Shown: in pieces, positions 30,519-40,077 of the stretch
Layout: each line of letters begins with the position of its first letter
Numbering within the stretch: the first letter of the stretch is position 1
Origin: Thiorhodovibrio winogradskyi
Lineage (GTDB): Bacteria; Pseudomonadota; Gammaproteobacteria; Chromatiales; Chromatiaceae
DNA: 64,000 nucleotides
Direction of reading: 5' to 3'
NCBI RefSeq assembly: GCF_036208045.1
Contig: NZ_CP121472.1
Coordinates: 1,809,531 to 1,873,530, forward strand
Notes under the pieces: model-generated
What the model was told of the DNA's origin: nothing
Seen by the model: only the letters and a program-made list of their open reading frames with translations
The model's database searches: none
Program-made: the position numbers and the translations under genes

Positions 30519-30929
30519 TCAGAGATAACGGCGCCAGTGTTCCGGGCGTTGATCGCGGCAGCCATGCTCAATGCTCTCGAAGCGTCTGGCAAAAACCTTT
30601 TTGGTGCATTGGCTCTCGGCGCGCTTGATGCCATGATTCTCCCGCAGGGTTTCCTCGGTGTAGTAGGCGAGCGCGCGTTTCATCCGATAGAGCAGTCCGT
30701 TGTCGAGATGCAAGCCAAGCTCCCTCAGGGCGGTATCGATTTCTTCCAGGCAGATCTGATGGATGTCGTAGCTCAGATTGAGCAAAACGGGCGAGGCCGG
30801 CCGGGTGTCCAGCACGCCTTCAACGTCCTTTAGAAACCGGGCCGCGGTCTCGGCATCGTTGCGCTCGGGATGCAGGTCGCGAAAATGGATCTGGCGATGT
30901 TTGATGCGGTCGGTTTCTGGGATATCCAT
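30519..30929 (-). CDS. Conserved hypothetical protein in the hemA-prfA-prmC-moeB line
   Basis: A 136-residue soluble protein of unknown function, basic at both ends. Visible parts are an N-terminal segment with HFRDLHPERNDAETAARFL, a centre reading SPVLLNLSYDIHQICLEEID followed by ALRELGLHLD, and a basic tail with two cysteines. The alternation of strands and helices in the centre could be a ferredoxin-like fold, but this is only a guess. It ends 14 bp before moeB and starts about 100 bp after the previous gene on the same strand, so co-transcription is likely. The ribosome site is poor. Confidence 0.6.
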   Translation of the reverse strand: MDIPETDRIKHRQIHFRDLHPERNDAETAARFLKDVEGVLDTRPASPVLLNLSYDIHQICLEEIDTALRELGLHLDNGLLYRMKRALAYYTEETLRENHGIKRAESQCTKKVFARRFESIEHGCRDQRPEHWRRYL

Positions 30930-31026
30930 GGGCGGTGAGGGTGCGTTTTGAGTTTCTTCTAGATGTCAGGCCAAGATTTAAGCCCGAATCGAGTTCAGGG
31001 GGCAAGGGGACCAAGGCCCGCTTCAG

Positions 31027-31335
31027 TCATTCGTCGTCGGTATAAAGCTCCGGTTTCCAGCCAAGGGTGCGCGCATGAGCCACGGCAGCGGCGAAAAGCC
31101 GCTGATGGCGCTCACGCAATTCCTCCGGCAGTCGGGAGGCAAGGTGCCCGTAAGGACGCCAGGCATCGCTGACCTCATCGTAAAGCAGCTGGATACGATC
31201 CAGCGACCAGCCCGCGCATGTTTCGGTCTCGGGAATCAGCCCAAAGACACGGGCGTCGCGGACAATGGTGCCGGTCGGCGTCATGCCGCCGAAGCTGTCC
31301 TTATCCAATCCGATGTAGGTTTTTTCGCGTGACAT
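31027..31335 (-). CDS. Small conserved hypothetical protein
   Basis: A 102-residue soluble protein starting MSREKTYIGLDKDSFGGMTP. It continues with VRDARVFGLIPETETCAGW and an acidic end (ELYTDDE). The motif block GGMTPTGTIVRDA followed by GLIPETE looks strongly conserved in type, but I cannot attach a function. It has one central cysteine and no membrane segment. GAGG lies about 10 nt upstream of the ATG. It sits between prmC and the next small gene on the same strand, which suggests an operon with moeB. Confidence 0.62.
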   Translation of the reverse strand: MSREKTYIGLDKDSFGGMTPTGTIVRDARVFGLIPETETCAGWSLDRIQLLYDEVSDAWRPYGHLASRLPEELRERHQRLFAAAVAHARTLGWKPELYTDDE

Positions 31336-31450
31336 AGAGCAAGTGCCTCGGTGGTGGCGCTGTGGTCCTCAGCAAGAAGCTGAAAGATCCTTTTGATTGT
31401 TGCGATTGTCGCCAAAAAGCGCCGGCTTCGCCAGAGACTTTGCCTGCGTG

Positions 31451-32341
31451 TCAATGCGCTCTGGCACTGGTGAAGCGCTCCTGGCCGGCGAGATCGCGGT
31501 GGGTTTCGATCATTGTCAGACCTGCTTGACGCAGGAGGGCGCGCACGGCGGCGCCTTGATCCCAGCCATGTTCGAGGGCGACCTGGCCTGCTGGTGTCAG
31601 ATGGCTTGGCAGTTCGGCGGCGATGCGGCGGATGGCGGCGAGACCGTCGGCGCCGGCGATGAGAGCCCCAGGTGGCTCGAAGCGCAGGTCACCACGGCTG
31701 AGATGTGGATCCCGCGCGGCGACATAGGGCGGGTTGGCCAAGATCAGATCCAGTCGCTGCGCGGCAATGGGGCTGAGCCAGTCGGCCTGGATGAGTTGGA
31801 CATGCGCGGCTTTGAGTCGCTCGCGGTTGGTGGCGGCCATGGCCAGGGCAGCGACGGAATAGTCCAGGGCCAGTATCTGCCAGTGCGGGCGTTCCATGGC
31901 GATGGCCAGGGCGATGGCGCCGCTGCCGGTGCCAAGGTCGGCGCAGCGGATGGGCGTGGTTGGCGGGTGCCGTGCCAGCGCCCAGTCGACCAGGAGCTCG
32001 GTTTCCGGACGTGGGATCAGGGTGGCGGGGCTGACGCGCAGAGGCAGGCCGCGAAATTCGCGCTCGCCCAGGATGTAAGCAATGGGTTCGCCTTGGCCGC
32101 GGCGATGGATGAAATGCTGGTAGCGCAAGCGTTCGGGTGCGCTGATCTGGCGCTCGGGCCAGGCGATGAGGTCGGTGCGGCGCAGCCCGGCGGCGGTGGC
32201 GAGCAGCAGTTCGGCTTCTAGGCGCAGGCTGCTTTGCTCGGCATCAAGCGGGTTAAGCAGGTCCGCACTGGCCTTGAGTTGGACCTGACCCCAGCGCAGC
32301 AGGGTGGCGATGGATGCAGGATCAGGGGGCGCCTCAGCCAT
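31451..32341 (-). CDS. prmC: Release factor glutamine methyltransferase PrmC
   Basis: A 296-residue S-adenosylmethionine enzyme that methylates the glutamine of the GGQ motif in release factors RF1 and RF2. The N-terminal helical domain contains [11 protein letters not shown], then [20 protein letters not shown]. The SAM site is [18 protein letters not shown] and the catalytic motif is [11 protein letters not shown]. Length is close to E. coli (277). The ATG overlaps the prfA stop by 8 bp, so the substrate factor and its modifying enzyme are translationally coupled. Confidence 0.95.
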   Translation of the reverse strand: MAEAPPDPASIATLLRWGQVQLKASADLLNPLDAEQSSLRLEAELLLATAAGLRRTDLIAWPERQISAPERLRYQHFIHRRGQGEPIAYILGEREFRGLPLRVSPATLIPRPETELLVDWALARHPPTTPIRCADLGTGSGAIALAIAMERPHWQILALDYSVAALAMAATNRERLKAAHVQLIQADWLSPIAAQRLDLILANPPYVAARDPHLSRGDLRFEPPGALIAGADGLAAIRRIAAELPSHLTPAGQVALEHGWDQGAAVRALLRQAGLTMIETHRDLAGQERFTSARAH

Positions 32342-33413
32342 CCATCAGGGTCGCGAGTTGATCGGCCTGATCCTCCTGGCGCAGGGGCTCGATGACCTGA
32401 TCGAGATTCCCCAGCATGATTTCATCGAGCTTGTAGAGCGTCAGGTTGACGCGATGATCGGTCAGGCGGTTCTGCGGGAAGTTATAGGTGCGGATGCGCT
32501 CGGAGCGATCTCCACTGCCCACTTGCAGGCGCCGCGATGCGCTGCGCTCCGCTGTCACGGCGCTTTGCGCGGCATCGAGCAGCCGGGCTTGCAGTAGGGA
32601 CATGGCGCGCGCGCGATTCTTGTGCTGAGAGCGCTCGTCCTGGCATTCCACCACAATGCCGCTGGGCAGATGGGTGATGCGCACGGCGGAGTCGGTCTTG
32701 TTGACATGCTGGCCGCCGGCGCCTGATGCGCGGTAGGTATCGACGCGCAGGTCGCCGCTGGAGATGGCTGTTTCCTCGACGGTCTCTGGTTCGGGCAGGA
32801 TGGCGACGGTGCAGGCCGAGGTGTGAACCCGGCCCTGGGACTCAGTCTCGGGCACTCGCTGCACTCGATGGGTGCCAGCCTCGAATTTCAGCCGCGCGTA
32901 AACCTGCTTGCCGCTGATACGCAGGACAATTTCCTTGTAGCCGCCGAGTTCGCCCTCGCTGGCGCTGATGGTCTCGCTGCGCCAACCCTGGTGTTCGGCA
33001 AAGCGCAGGTACATGCGGGTCAGGTCGGCGGCGAAGAGCGCCGCCTCGGCACCGCCGGTGCCGGCGCGTACTTCAAGATAAACATTGCGCTGGTCGTTGG
33101 GGTCGGGCGGCAGCAGCAGGCGCTTGAGTTCGGGCTCCAGGGCGTCACGCTCGGCCTGGGCGCTGGCGATCTCCTCGCGCGCGAGTTCGGCCATCTCCGG
33201 GTCCGAGAGCATGGCCTCGGCAGTGGTCATGCTGTCTTCGCAGGCGCGATAGCTCTGGTAGCAGTCCATCAGCGGCTCGAGCTGGGCGTACTCACGTCCG
33301 AGATCGCGGAACTGGTTTTGATCGTCCTGCGTGGCCGGGTCGGCGAGCAGGGCGGTGATTTCACCAAAGCGCTCGGCGAGGCGCTCGAGTTTGCCGCGCA
33401 GGGAGTGATTCAT
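32334..33413 (-). CDS. prfA: Peptide chain release factor 1
   Basis: A 359-residue RF1 that reads UAA and UAG stop codons. The GGQ peptidyl-hydrolysis motif is in [20 protein letters not shown], and the stop-recognition region before it contains [19 protein letters not shown]. The C-terminal [20 protein letters not shown] is typical of RF1. Length equals the family norm (360). It sits between hemA and prmC in the standard gammaproteobacterial order. Confidence 0.96.
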   Translation of the reverse strand: MNHSLRGKLERLAERFGEITALLADPATQDDQNQFRDLGREYAQLEPLMDCYQSYRACEDSMTTAEAMLSDPEMAELAREEIASAQAERDALEPELKRLLLPPDPNDQRNVYLEVRAGTGGAEAALFAADLTRMYLRFAEHQGWRSETISASEGELGGYKEIVLRISGKQVYARLKFEAGTHRVQRVPETESQGRVHTSACTVAILPEPETVEETAISSGDLRVDTYRASGAGGQHVNKTDSAVRITHLPSGIVVECQDERSQHKNRARAMSLLQARLLDAAQSAVTAERSASRRLQVGSGDRSERIRTYNFPQNRLTDHRVNLTLYKLDEIMLGNLDQVIEPLRQEDQADQLATLMDG

Positions 33414-33444
33414 GGTGCCTTGTCAGCACCTGCCAATGCGGTCA

Positions 33445-34830
33445 TCAGCGCATGCCGCCCGCCACGCGCGCGAGGGTCTCGGCCGGGCAGCTTGGTGTCC
33501 TGGTGCCAGTGAAAGCGCTAGAATCCGCTCCAGCAGTGGGCTCGCTGCCATCGGGCCCCATTTCCTGCCCGAGATCCTGCCCAAGTGCAAACAGTTGGTT
33601 GGCGGCCTCCAGGAGATCCGATTGCCCCTCGCGTCCGGCGCGACGCAGGCGCACGCTGGGGGTGTGCAAAATTTTATTGGTGAGGGTGTGGGCGAGCTGG
33701 CAGATCACGTCCTCGGCCGATTTGCCGGCTGCGAGTTGCTTGTGCGCGCGCGCGACCATTTCGTCGCGAATGTTCTCGGCCCGCTGGCGATAGTCCTGAA
33801 TCAGTGTCACGGCGTCGAGCGAGCGCAGCCAAGCCATGAACTCATCGGTGTGCAGGTCAATGATTTCCATCGCCTGTGCCGCCGCCTGATGGCGCGAGCG
33901 CATGCCCTCGTCGACCACGCCTTGGAGATCATCGACGGTGTAGAGGTAGACATCGCTGAGCTGGCCGACCTCGGGCTCAATGTCGCGCGGCACGGCGATA
34001 TCGACCATGAACATGGGCCGGTGTTTGCGGATTTTCAGCGCCCGTTCCACCGCGCCCTTGCCGAGCACCGGCAGTGGGCTGGCGGTGGAAGAGACCACGA
34101 TATCGGCCTCGGGCAGATGATTGACCAGTTCGGTCAGGGCAATGGCGTAGCCGTCGAATTGCGAGGCCACCAGATGGGCGCGTTCCACCGTGCGATTGGC
34201 CACCACGATACGCCCGATGCCATGCTGATGCAGATGGCGCGCGGCCAGTTCGATGGTCTCCCCTGCGCCAATCAGCAGCGCGGTCTGGGAGCTGAGGTCG
34301 CTGAAAATCTGCCGCGCCAGACTGACGGCGGCGAAGGCCACCGACACCGGGCTGCTGCCGATGGCGGTATCGGTGCGCACCTGCTTGGCCACCGAGAAAC
34401 AGTGCTGAAACAATCGCCCGAGCAGTCGCCCGGCGGTACCGCTGTCGCAGGCGGTCTGGAAAGCTTGCTTGACCTGGCCGAGAATCTGCGGTTCACCCAA
34501 CACCATGGAATCCAGGCCGCTGGCGACCTTGAGCAGATGCTGAATGGCATCACGGTCTTTGTAGGCGTAAAGATGGGAGGCGATCAGTTGCGGATCGACC
34601 CCATGGAAACGCCCGAGCCAGTCGCGAATCTGCGCCTCGCTCGCCTGGGGGTCGAGCGTGCAGTAGACCTCGGTGCGGTTGCAGGTCGAAAGAATGACGC
34701 CTTCGGTAATGACAGGGTGATCGGTCAGGCTGCGCAGGGCGCCGACGATCACGTCTGGGCCGAAGGTCAGGCGCTCGCGGATATCGACCGGAGCGGTTTT
34801 GTGATTCAGGCCAAGGATGAGCAGACTCAT
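33445..34830 (-). CDS. hemA: Glutamyl-tRNA reductase
   Basis: A 461-residue NADPH enzyme that reduces glutamyl-tRNA(Glu) to glutamate-1-semialdehyde, the first step of the C5 pathway to heme and bacteriochlorophyll. It starts LLILGLNHKTAPVDIRE, and the catalytic cysteine is C50 in ILSTCNRTEVY. The specificity segment SHLYAYKDRDAIQHLLKVAS and the NADPH site LLIGAGETIELAARHL are both present. The C-terminal end is about 40 residues longer than the E. coli protein (418). It heads the prfA-prmC line and is divergent from the TPR gene. Confidence 0.96.
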   Translation of the reverse strand: MSLLILGLNHKTAPVDIRERLTFGPDVIVGALRSLTDHPVITEGVILSTCNRTEVYCTLDPQASEAQIRDWLGRFHGVDPQLIASHLYAYKDRDAIQHLLKVASGLDSMVLGEPQILGQVKQAFQTACDSGTAGRLLGRLFQHCFSVAKQVRTDTAIGSSPVSVAFAAVSLARQIFSDLSSQTALLIGAGETIELAARHLHQHGIGRIVVANRTVERAHLVASQFDGYAIALTELVNHLPEADIVVSSTASPLPVLGKGAVERALKIRKHRPMFMVDIAVPRDIEPEVGQLSDVYLYTVDDLQGVVDEGMRSRHQAAAQAMEIIDLHTDEFMAWLRSLDAVTLIQDYRQRAENIRDEMVARAHKQLAAGKSAEDVICQLAHTLTNKILHTPSVRLRRAGREGQSDLLEAANQLFALGQDLGQEMGPDGSEPTAGADSSAFTGTRTPSCPAETLARVAGGMR

Positions 34831-35057
34831 GCGCTTTAACGACAGTGAACTGGTTTAAATTGGCGGCTAAAGGTAACAGATTTTAGGGTAGGTGGGGGAG
34901 GCGGCGGATGCATTTTTCCGCCAGAATCCGGGCGAAGGTGATCGCGGCGGCAGTCGGATTCCATCAAGCGCGGGTTGGGTTGGCTCGCGTATACTCCACG
35001 GCCAAGGACTCGGCATCCCATCTGGGCGATTCACCGGTGAGAGTTTCAAACAACATC

Positions 35058-36977
35058 ATGGCAAATGCGACGACTTTCTTGTGGCGAAGCGGGTCTTGGT
35101 CTCGTGCCGCGCGGGCCTCGAGCAGGGTTTCTGGCCAGTCCGTGGGCCGAATGATCGGGTGGTTGTCGTTGATGCTGCTGCTTGGCGCGGATGCCTCGCT
35201 CGCCGGGGCGACGACGACAGGGCTTGCGCGACAGGCTAAGCTTGAGCTGACGCAGGCGGCCCCAGACAGCCTTGAGACCGCGCGGCAGCAACAGAGCCCA
35301 TCTGACCAATCGCGCGACGATGGATCTTCCCCGCCCGCGGCTTCGACTGCCGAGCCAGCTGTCGAGCTTCTCGCCGAATTCGATGCGGATTTGCTCTACG
35401 ACGTGCTGGTCGCCGAGGTGGCGATGCAACGCGACCGCCCGATGGATGCATTCCCGCACTATCTGGCTGCTGCCCGGCGCACCTCCGATCCGATGCTGGC
35501 GGAGCTGGCCACGCGCGCGGCGATCGCGGGTGACGATCAGGTCCTCGCCGAAGAGGCTGCCGCCTTCTGGGTGAGTCTGGCGCCAGAATCCCTCCAGGCG
35601 CGTCAGGTAGCCGCCTATATTGTTCTGGAAGGGGGGCAAGTCGATCGGGCCATGCCCTATCTGCGCGCCGTGATGGAGCACTCGGCGCAGCGGCGCCAGG
35701 GATATTTGCACAGCGCGCGGCTGGTGGCTCGGTTGGAGGATCCGCTCCAGCGTTTGGAGCTGATGCGGGCGCTGATTGATGAGTTTGGCGAGGATCCCGA
35801 TGCGCTGCTGGCCATTGCCGGGCTGGCCGCCGGCGCGGATCGGCCGGAGGAGGCGCGCGAGTACGCCAATCGTGCTGCCGCGCAACGCCCGGCCTGGAAT
35901 CGGCCGCGCCAGTTTTTGGTGCAATTGCTGGTGAGCGAGGGTCGCACCGACGCAGCCATTGTCGAACTTGAGCGCTATTTCTCGCAAGGCTCGAATGATC
36001 TGGAGCTGCGCACCCTCTATGCCCAACTGCTGATCGAAGAAGGGCGTTACGAGGATGCCCGCGAGGCCTTTGCCACCCTACTCGAGGCGCATCCACGGAT
36101 GCCAGGCGTGCTGTACGCAGCCGGCGTGCTTTCGCTGCAGCTTGAGGATTACCAAGGCGCGCGCGACTATCTGCTGCGTCTGCGCGACACGGGCGAGCGC
36201 GAGCAGGATGCGACCTTCATGCTCGGGCAGGTGGAGGAGGCGGCCGGACAGTTCGAACGGGCGCGCGAGTGGTACGCCAGGGTCAGCGGCGTCAAGTCAA
36301 TGGATGCGCAAATCCGCCTGGCTAGCGTCGAGGCGCGGCTTGGGGAGCTTGAGCGCGCGCGCGAGCGCTTGCAGCGGCTGCGCGATGATGCGCCTGAGCA
36401 ACGCCCGGCGCTCTATTTGATCGAAGGCGAAATATTGCGCGAGCTTGATCAGGCGCCAAGCGCGATGGCGGTCTACGATGCGGCGCTAGCACAGTTTCCG
36501 GACAATCCCGATCTGCTCTATGCCCGTGCTTTGCTTGCGGTCAAACTTGAGCGTGTGGATCTGCTTGAGCGGGATTTGCGCCGGGTGCTGAGTGAGGACC
36601 CGAATCATGCCGATGCGCTGAACGCACTCGGCTACACCCTGGCGGATCAGACCGACCGCCTGGAGGAAGCCAAGGGTTATATCTCCCGCGCGCTGGAACT
36701 CGAACCCGATCAGCCCGCCATTCTCGATAGCATGGGCTGGCTGCTGTATCGCATGGGCAAGCCCAAGGAGGCCGAGGTCTATTTGCGCAAGGCGCTCGAG
36801 CAACTCCCCGATGGCGAGATTGCCGCGCATCTTGGTGAGGTGCTCTGGGCGCTCGGCCGGCGTGACGAGGCGCGGCAAGTCTGGCGGCAGGCGCTGGATG
36901 AATTCCCGGATCACGAGTATCTATTGCGGGTCATCGAGCGTCATCCAGTCTCCCTGGCGCCGGGAGATGGGTCGTGA
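35058..36977 (+). CDS. Tetratricopeptide-repeat protein, probably exported
   Basis: A 639-residue protein with a hydrophobic N-terminal segment (MIGWLSLMLLLGADASLAGA) that may act as signal peptide after a basic lead. A polar linker follows, and then many TPR units, for example AEVAMQRDRPMDAFPHYLAA and ALNALGYTLADQTDRLEEAK near the end. TPR arrays mediate protein contacts; the partners are unknown. In related bacteria such a gene stands between hemA and lolB-ispE; here it overlaps ispE by 4 bp. The start is uncertain: the frame is open to 34908 and the ATG at 35058 has a weak ribosome site. Confidence 0.8.
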   Translation: MANATTFLWRSGSWSRAARASSRVSGQSVGRMIGWLSLMLLLGADASLAGATTTGLARQAKLELTQAAPDSLETARQQQSPSDQSRDDGSSPPAASTAEPAVELLAEFDADLLYDVLVAEVAMQRDRPMDAFPHYLAAARRTSDPMLAELATRAAIAGDDQVLAEEAAAFWVSLAPESLQARQVAAYIVLEGGQVDRAMPYLRAVMEHSAQRRQGYLHSARLVARLEDPLQRLELMRALIDEFGEDPDALLAIAGLAAGADRPEEAREYANRAAAQRPAWNRPRQFLVQLLVSEGRTDAAIVELERYFSQGSNDLELRTLYAQLLIEEGRYEDAREAFATLLEAHPRMPGVLYAAGVLSLQLEDYQGARDYLLRLRDTGEREQDATFMLGQVEEAAGQFERAREWYARVSGVKSMDAQIRLASVEARLGELERARERLQRLRDDAPEQRPALYLIEGEILRELDQAPSAMAVYDAALAQFPDNPDLLYARALLAVKLERVDLLERDLRRVLSEDPNHADALNALGYTLADQTDRLEEAKGYISRALELEPDQPAILDSMGWLLYRMGKPKEAEVYLRKALEQLPDGEIAAHLGEVLWALGRRDEARQVWRQALDEFPDHEYLLRVIERHPVSLAPGDGS

Positions 36978-37834
36978 GTATGGACTTTGCTCCGCGGCAG
37001 GCGGCGGATGGCGCCTGGCTGGCGCCCGCCAAACTCAATCTTACCTTGCGCATTGTCGGCCGCCGGGCTGATGGCTACCATCTGCTGCAGAGCGTTTTCC
37101 AATTCATCGACCGCTGCGACCGGCTGTTTTTCGAGCCGCGCGATGACGGGCAGGTGCGCAGAGTGCAAGGCGCCAAGGATGTTCCAGAAGAGCGGGATCT
37201 GGTCGTGCGTGCCGCGCGCCTGCTGCAGCGACAAACCGGTTGCCAGAATGGCGTGGACATCCGCGTCGACAAGCAATTACCCATGGGTGGCGGCCTGGGC
37301 GGCGGCAGCTCGGATGCCGCGACTACCCTGCATGCGCTCAATCAGCTGTGGGATCTGGAGCTCGGCATCGACCAGCTGGCCGCGCTCGGGCTCGAGCTGG
37401 GCGCCGATGTGCCGGTGTTCGTGCGCGCCCGAGCCGCCTGGGCCGAGGGCGTTGGTGAACAGCTCGAGCCGGTGGCGCTCCCCGAGCCCTGGTATCTGGT
37501 GCTGGTGCCGCCCTGTCAGGTCTCGACCGCCGCGGTTTTTAGCGACCCTGATTTGACAAGAGATTCCGCGCCCATCACAATAGCCGGCTTTGTTGGGGGC
37601 GATGACAGGAACGACTGTTTGCCTGTGGTGTTGCGTCGCTATGCGCCTGTCGCCGAAGCCTTTCGCTGGCTAGATGCGCGGGCAAAGGCTCGGCTGACCG
37701 GAACCGGGTGCTGTTTGTTCGCGGCCTTTGACGATCAGGCGCGGGCAGAGCAACTCAGGGCCGAGGCGCCAGTTGCTTGGTCGGCTTTTGTCGCCAAGGG
37801 CTGTAATCACTCGCCTTTGATGCGGACCCCCTGA
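36974..37834 (+). CDS. ispE: 4-diphosphocytidyl-2-C-methyl-D-erythritol kinase
   Basis: A 286-residue GHMP kinase of the MEP isoprenoid pathway, phosphorylating the 2-hydroxyl of CDP-methylerythritol. It shows PAKLNLTLRIVGRRADGYHL at the start, the ATP loop PMGGGLGGGSSDAATTLHAL, and the C-terminal RLTGTGCCLFAAF. Length matches the family (about 283). The GTG at 36974 overlaps the TPR stop (GTGA) and is preceded by GGGAG at 7 nt, so coupling with the TPR gene is likely. An ATG at 36980 is the alternative start. It supplies precursors for carotenoid and bacteriochlorophyll side chains if the host is a phototroph. Confidence 0.94.
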   Translation: MSMDFAPRQAADGAWLAPAKLNLTLRIVGRRADGYHLLQSVFQFIDRCDRLFFEPRDDGQVRRVQGAKDVPEERDLVVRAARLLQRQTGCQNGVDIRVDKQLPMGGGLGGGSSDAATTLHALNQLWDLELGIDQLAALGLELGADVPVFVRARAAWAEGVGEQLEPVALPEPWYLVLVPPCQVSTAAVFSDPDLTRDSAPITIAGFVGGDDRNDCLPVVLRRYAPVAEAFRWLDARAKARLTGTGCCLFAAFDDQARAEQLRAEAPVAWSAFVAKGCNHSPLMRTP

Positions 37835-37939
37835 TCCAGGCCATCAACGGCCACTTATGGGGCAGTCCTTGGTCGCCCTGCCATGGGTCCGAGTATGAAG
37901 CTGTCCCATGCGGGTTAGACCCGGTACTACAATGATCCT

Positions 37940-37971
37940 TGTGATTTGATCTCTCTGTGATTTGATCTCTT
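37940..37971. repeat. 16-bp tandem duplication upstream of tRNA-Gln
   Basis: TGTGATTTGATCTCTC at 37940-37955 is followed directly by TGTGATTTGATCTCTT at 37956-37971, with only the last base different. It ends 25 bp before the tRNA-Gln gene and probably lies in or next to its promoter. Confidence 0.9.
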
Positions 37972-37996
37972 TAGTTAATTGTTCTTTGTGACTTAT

Positions 37997-38071
37997 TGGG
38001 GCGTCGCCAAGTGGTAAGGCACTGGGTTTTGATCCCAGCATTCCCAGGTTCGAATCCTGGCGCCCCAGCCA
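37997..38071 (+). tRNA. tRNA-Gln (TTG)
   Basis: A 75-nt tRNA. The acceptor TGGGGCG pairs with CGCCCCA, and the CCA end is encoded (38069-38071). The anticodon loop holds TTG between CTGGG and CCCAG stems, and the T loop is TTCGAAT. It closely follows the E. coli glutamine tRNA pattern, including the U1 start. Its place between ispE and prs is conserved in gammaproteobacteria. Confidence 0.97.
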
Positions 38072-38233
38072 TGTTCATTCCTTATGCCGCGAGTCAGAGA
38101 TACCAATTAATGGCTCTCGTTGCATTACCACCAGTTTCAGAGCTTCCAGATCTGGGCCTCCAGCTCGGGATCCGAATCTTAGCCCTCAGGCCGAAGTACC
38201 ACCGCTGTGTCATTGCACAATAGAGACGAGGCC

Positions 38234-39187
38234 GTGCCCGCCAGCCAGATGATGGTATTTTCCGGCAATGCCAATTTGGCCTTGTCGAGCGAAATTGCCT
38301 CGCACCTGAATATCCCCCTCGGCAAAGCCGTGGTGGGACAGTTCAGTGATGGCGAGGTGATGACCGAAATTCAGGATAATGTCCGCGGACGGGATGTCTT
38401 TGTCGTGCAGCCGACCTGCGCGCCGACCAACGACAACCTCCTTGAGCTCTTGGTCATGATTGACGCCCTTCGCTGGGCATCCGCCAAGCGCGTGACCGCG
38501 GTCATCCCCTACTATGGCTATGCCCGTCAGGATCGCCGCCCGCGCTCGGCACGGGTGCCGATTACCGCGCGCCTGGTTGCCAAGATGATCGGTTCCGCGG
38601 GCGCTGACCGGGTACTGACGGTTGACCTGCACGCGGATCAGATTCAGGGTTTTTTCGACATCCCGGTCGATAACGTCTATGCCTCACCCATTCTGCTCGG
38701 CGACATCTGGCGGCAGAAGTACCCGAATCTCATCGTGGTCTCGCCCGATGTTGGCGGTGTGGTGCGCGCGCGCGCCTTGGCCAAGCGGCTCGACGACGCC
38801 GATCTGGCTATCATTGACAAGCGCCGCCCGCGCGCGAACGAGGCGCGGGTGATGAACATCATTGGCGATGTGCGTGGACGCTCTTGCGTGCTGATCGATG
38901 ATTTGGTCGATACCGCCGGTACCCTGTGCCAGGCGGCCGCCGCGCTCAAGGAACAAGGCGCGGCCAGGGTGTCTGCATACTGTACTCACCCAGTGCTTTC
39001 TGGGCCGGCGGTGGATAATATCAATGCGTCCATGCTCGATGAGCTGGTGGTGACCAACACTATTCCGCTGAACAGCCAGGCGCGGGCATGCGAAAAAATT
39101 CGCCAGTTGAGCATTGGCGAACTCTTGGCCGAGACTATGCGCCGGGTCTCGAACGAAGAATCCGTCAGCTCACTGTTCGTCGACTAG
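38234..39187 (+). CDS. prs: Ribose-phosphate pyrophosphokinase
   Basis: This enzyme makes PRPP from ribose-5-phosphate and ATP for nucleotide, histidine, tryptophan and NAD synthesis. It has [20 protein letters not shown], the flexible-loop [20 protein letters not shown], the pyrophosphate segment [19 protein letters not shown], and the PRPP-binding [15 protein letters not shown]. Length (317 residues from GTG 38234) fits E. coli Prs (315). The start is not certain: GTG 38207 is in frame, and ATG 38249 lies close to the MMVFSGNA block; no candidate has an ideal ribosome site. Confidence 0.95.
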   Translation: MPASQMMVFSGNANLALSSEIASHLNIPLGKAVVGQFSDGEVMTEIQDNVRGRDVFVVQPTCAPTNDNLLELLVMIDALRWASAKRVTAVIPYYGYARQDRRPRSARVPITARLVAKMIGSAGADRVLTVDLHADQIQGFFDIPVDNVYASPILLGDIWRQKYPNLIVVSPDVGGVVRARALAKRLDDADLAIIDKRRPRANEARVMNIIGDVRGRSCVLIDDLVDTAGTLCQAAAALKEQGAARVSAYCTHPVLSGPAVDNINASMLDELVVTNTIPLNSQARACEKIRQLSIGELLAETMRRVSNEESVSSLFVD

Positions 39188-39380
39188 ATTTGGTGTTCCT
39201 GGTCCATGCCGGGCTTGATGCCTGGCCTGAATCCTTGGCCGTGTCCGTATTGTGCGGGCGCGGCTTTTTAGTTCCGTCATCGGTTTGGTCGCGAACGGAT
39301 GACGGGCTTCTTTCAAGCCGGCTGGAGGCTCTCGCCATGGGCGATGAATGCCGGTCCGGCGTCTGTTACGGAGTAAATCC

Positions 39381-40001
39381 ATGAGCGAGACAATGCAAAT
39401 TAGCGCCCAGGCGCGCACGGACGTGGGGAAGGGTGCGAGCCGCCGCCTGCGTCGTCAAGGCCAGGTGCCGGGTATTTTGTACGGCGGCGACAAGGCCCCG
39501 CAGATGTTCACGATGCCCCACAGCGAACTGGTCAAAAGCGCCGCGCAGGAATCTTTCTACTCGACCTTGCTCGATTTGGAGCTGGCCGGGGAGCATTTGC
39601 AGGTGGTCCTCAAGGATCTGCAAAGACATCCAGCCAAGCCCTTTATTCTGCACGTGGATTTTCAGCGTGTCAGCAAGGGCGAGAAGCTGCGCATGACGGT
39701 GCCAATTCATTTCGAGAACGAGACTATCTGCAAAGGGATCAAGCTCGGCGGTCAAGCTTCGCACAATCTGACCGAGCTCGATATCCTTTGTTTACCGCAG
39801 GATCTGCCGGAATACATTGCGGTCAACATGGCGGATATGGAGATCGGTCAGACGCTGCATGTTTCTGAGATCCTGCTACCCAAGGGGGTTGAACTCGACT
39901 CCAGCGTCGATGCCGATGCGCCCGTGGTGGTGGTGCATACCACCCATGTCGCGGCCGATGAGACCGCTGGCGAGCACAGCGACGAGGACGCGACTGATTG
40001 A
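39381..40001 (+). CDS. rplY: Ribosomal protein L25 (Ctc form)
   Basis: A 206-residue bL25 of the long Ctc type, binding 5S rRNA in the large subunit. The N-terminal domain has RTDVGKGASRRLRRQGQVPG followed by ILYGG. The C-terminal TL5-like domain reads RVSKGEKLRMTVPIHFENE, and the end is acidic (HSDEDATD). E. coli has only the short form (94), whereas many proteobacteria carry this two-domain version. GGAG precedes the ATG at 39381 by 9 nt. It is followed by pth in the usual order prs-rplY-pth. Confidence 0.95.
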   Translation: MSETMQISAQARTDVGKGASRRLRRQGQVPGILYGGDKAPQMFTMPHSELVKSAAQESFYSTLLDLELAGEHLQVVLKDLQRHPAKPFILHVDFQRVSKGEKLRMTVPIHFENETICKGIKLGGQASHNLTELDILCLPQDLPEYIAVNMADMEIGQTLHVSEILLPKGVELDSSVDADAPVVVVHTTHVAADETAGEHSDEDATD

Positions 40002-40077
40002 TTGCCTGGGACATTCCACGGATGCTCGATCCCGCGGCCTTGCGAGGTCTTGGGCCGGGCATGAGAGCTGACAAAAG

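Noticed and set aside
33412-34839. 475-residue open frame opposite hemA
   Set aside because: It lies entirely over the well-supported hemA gene, and its composition is typical of antisense reading in GC-rich DNA.
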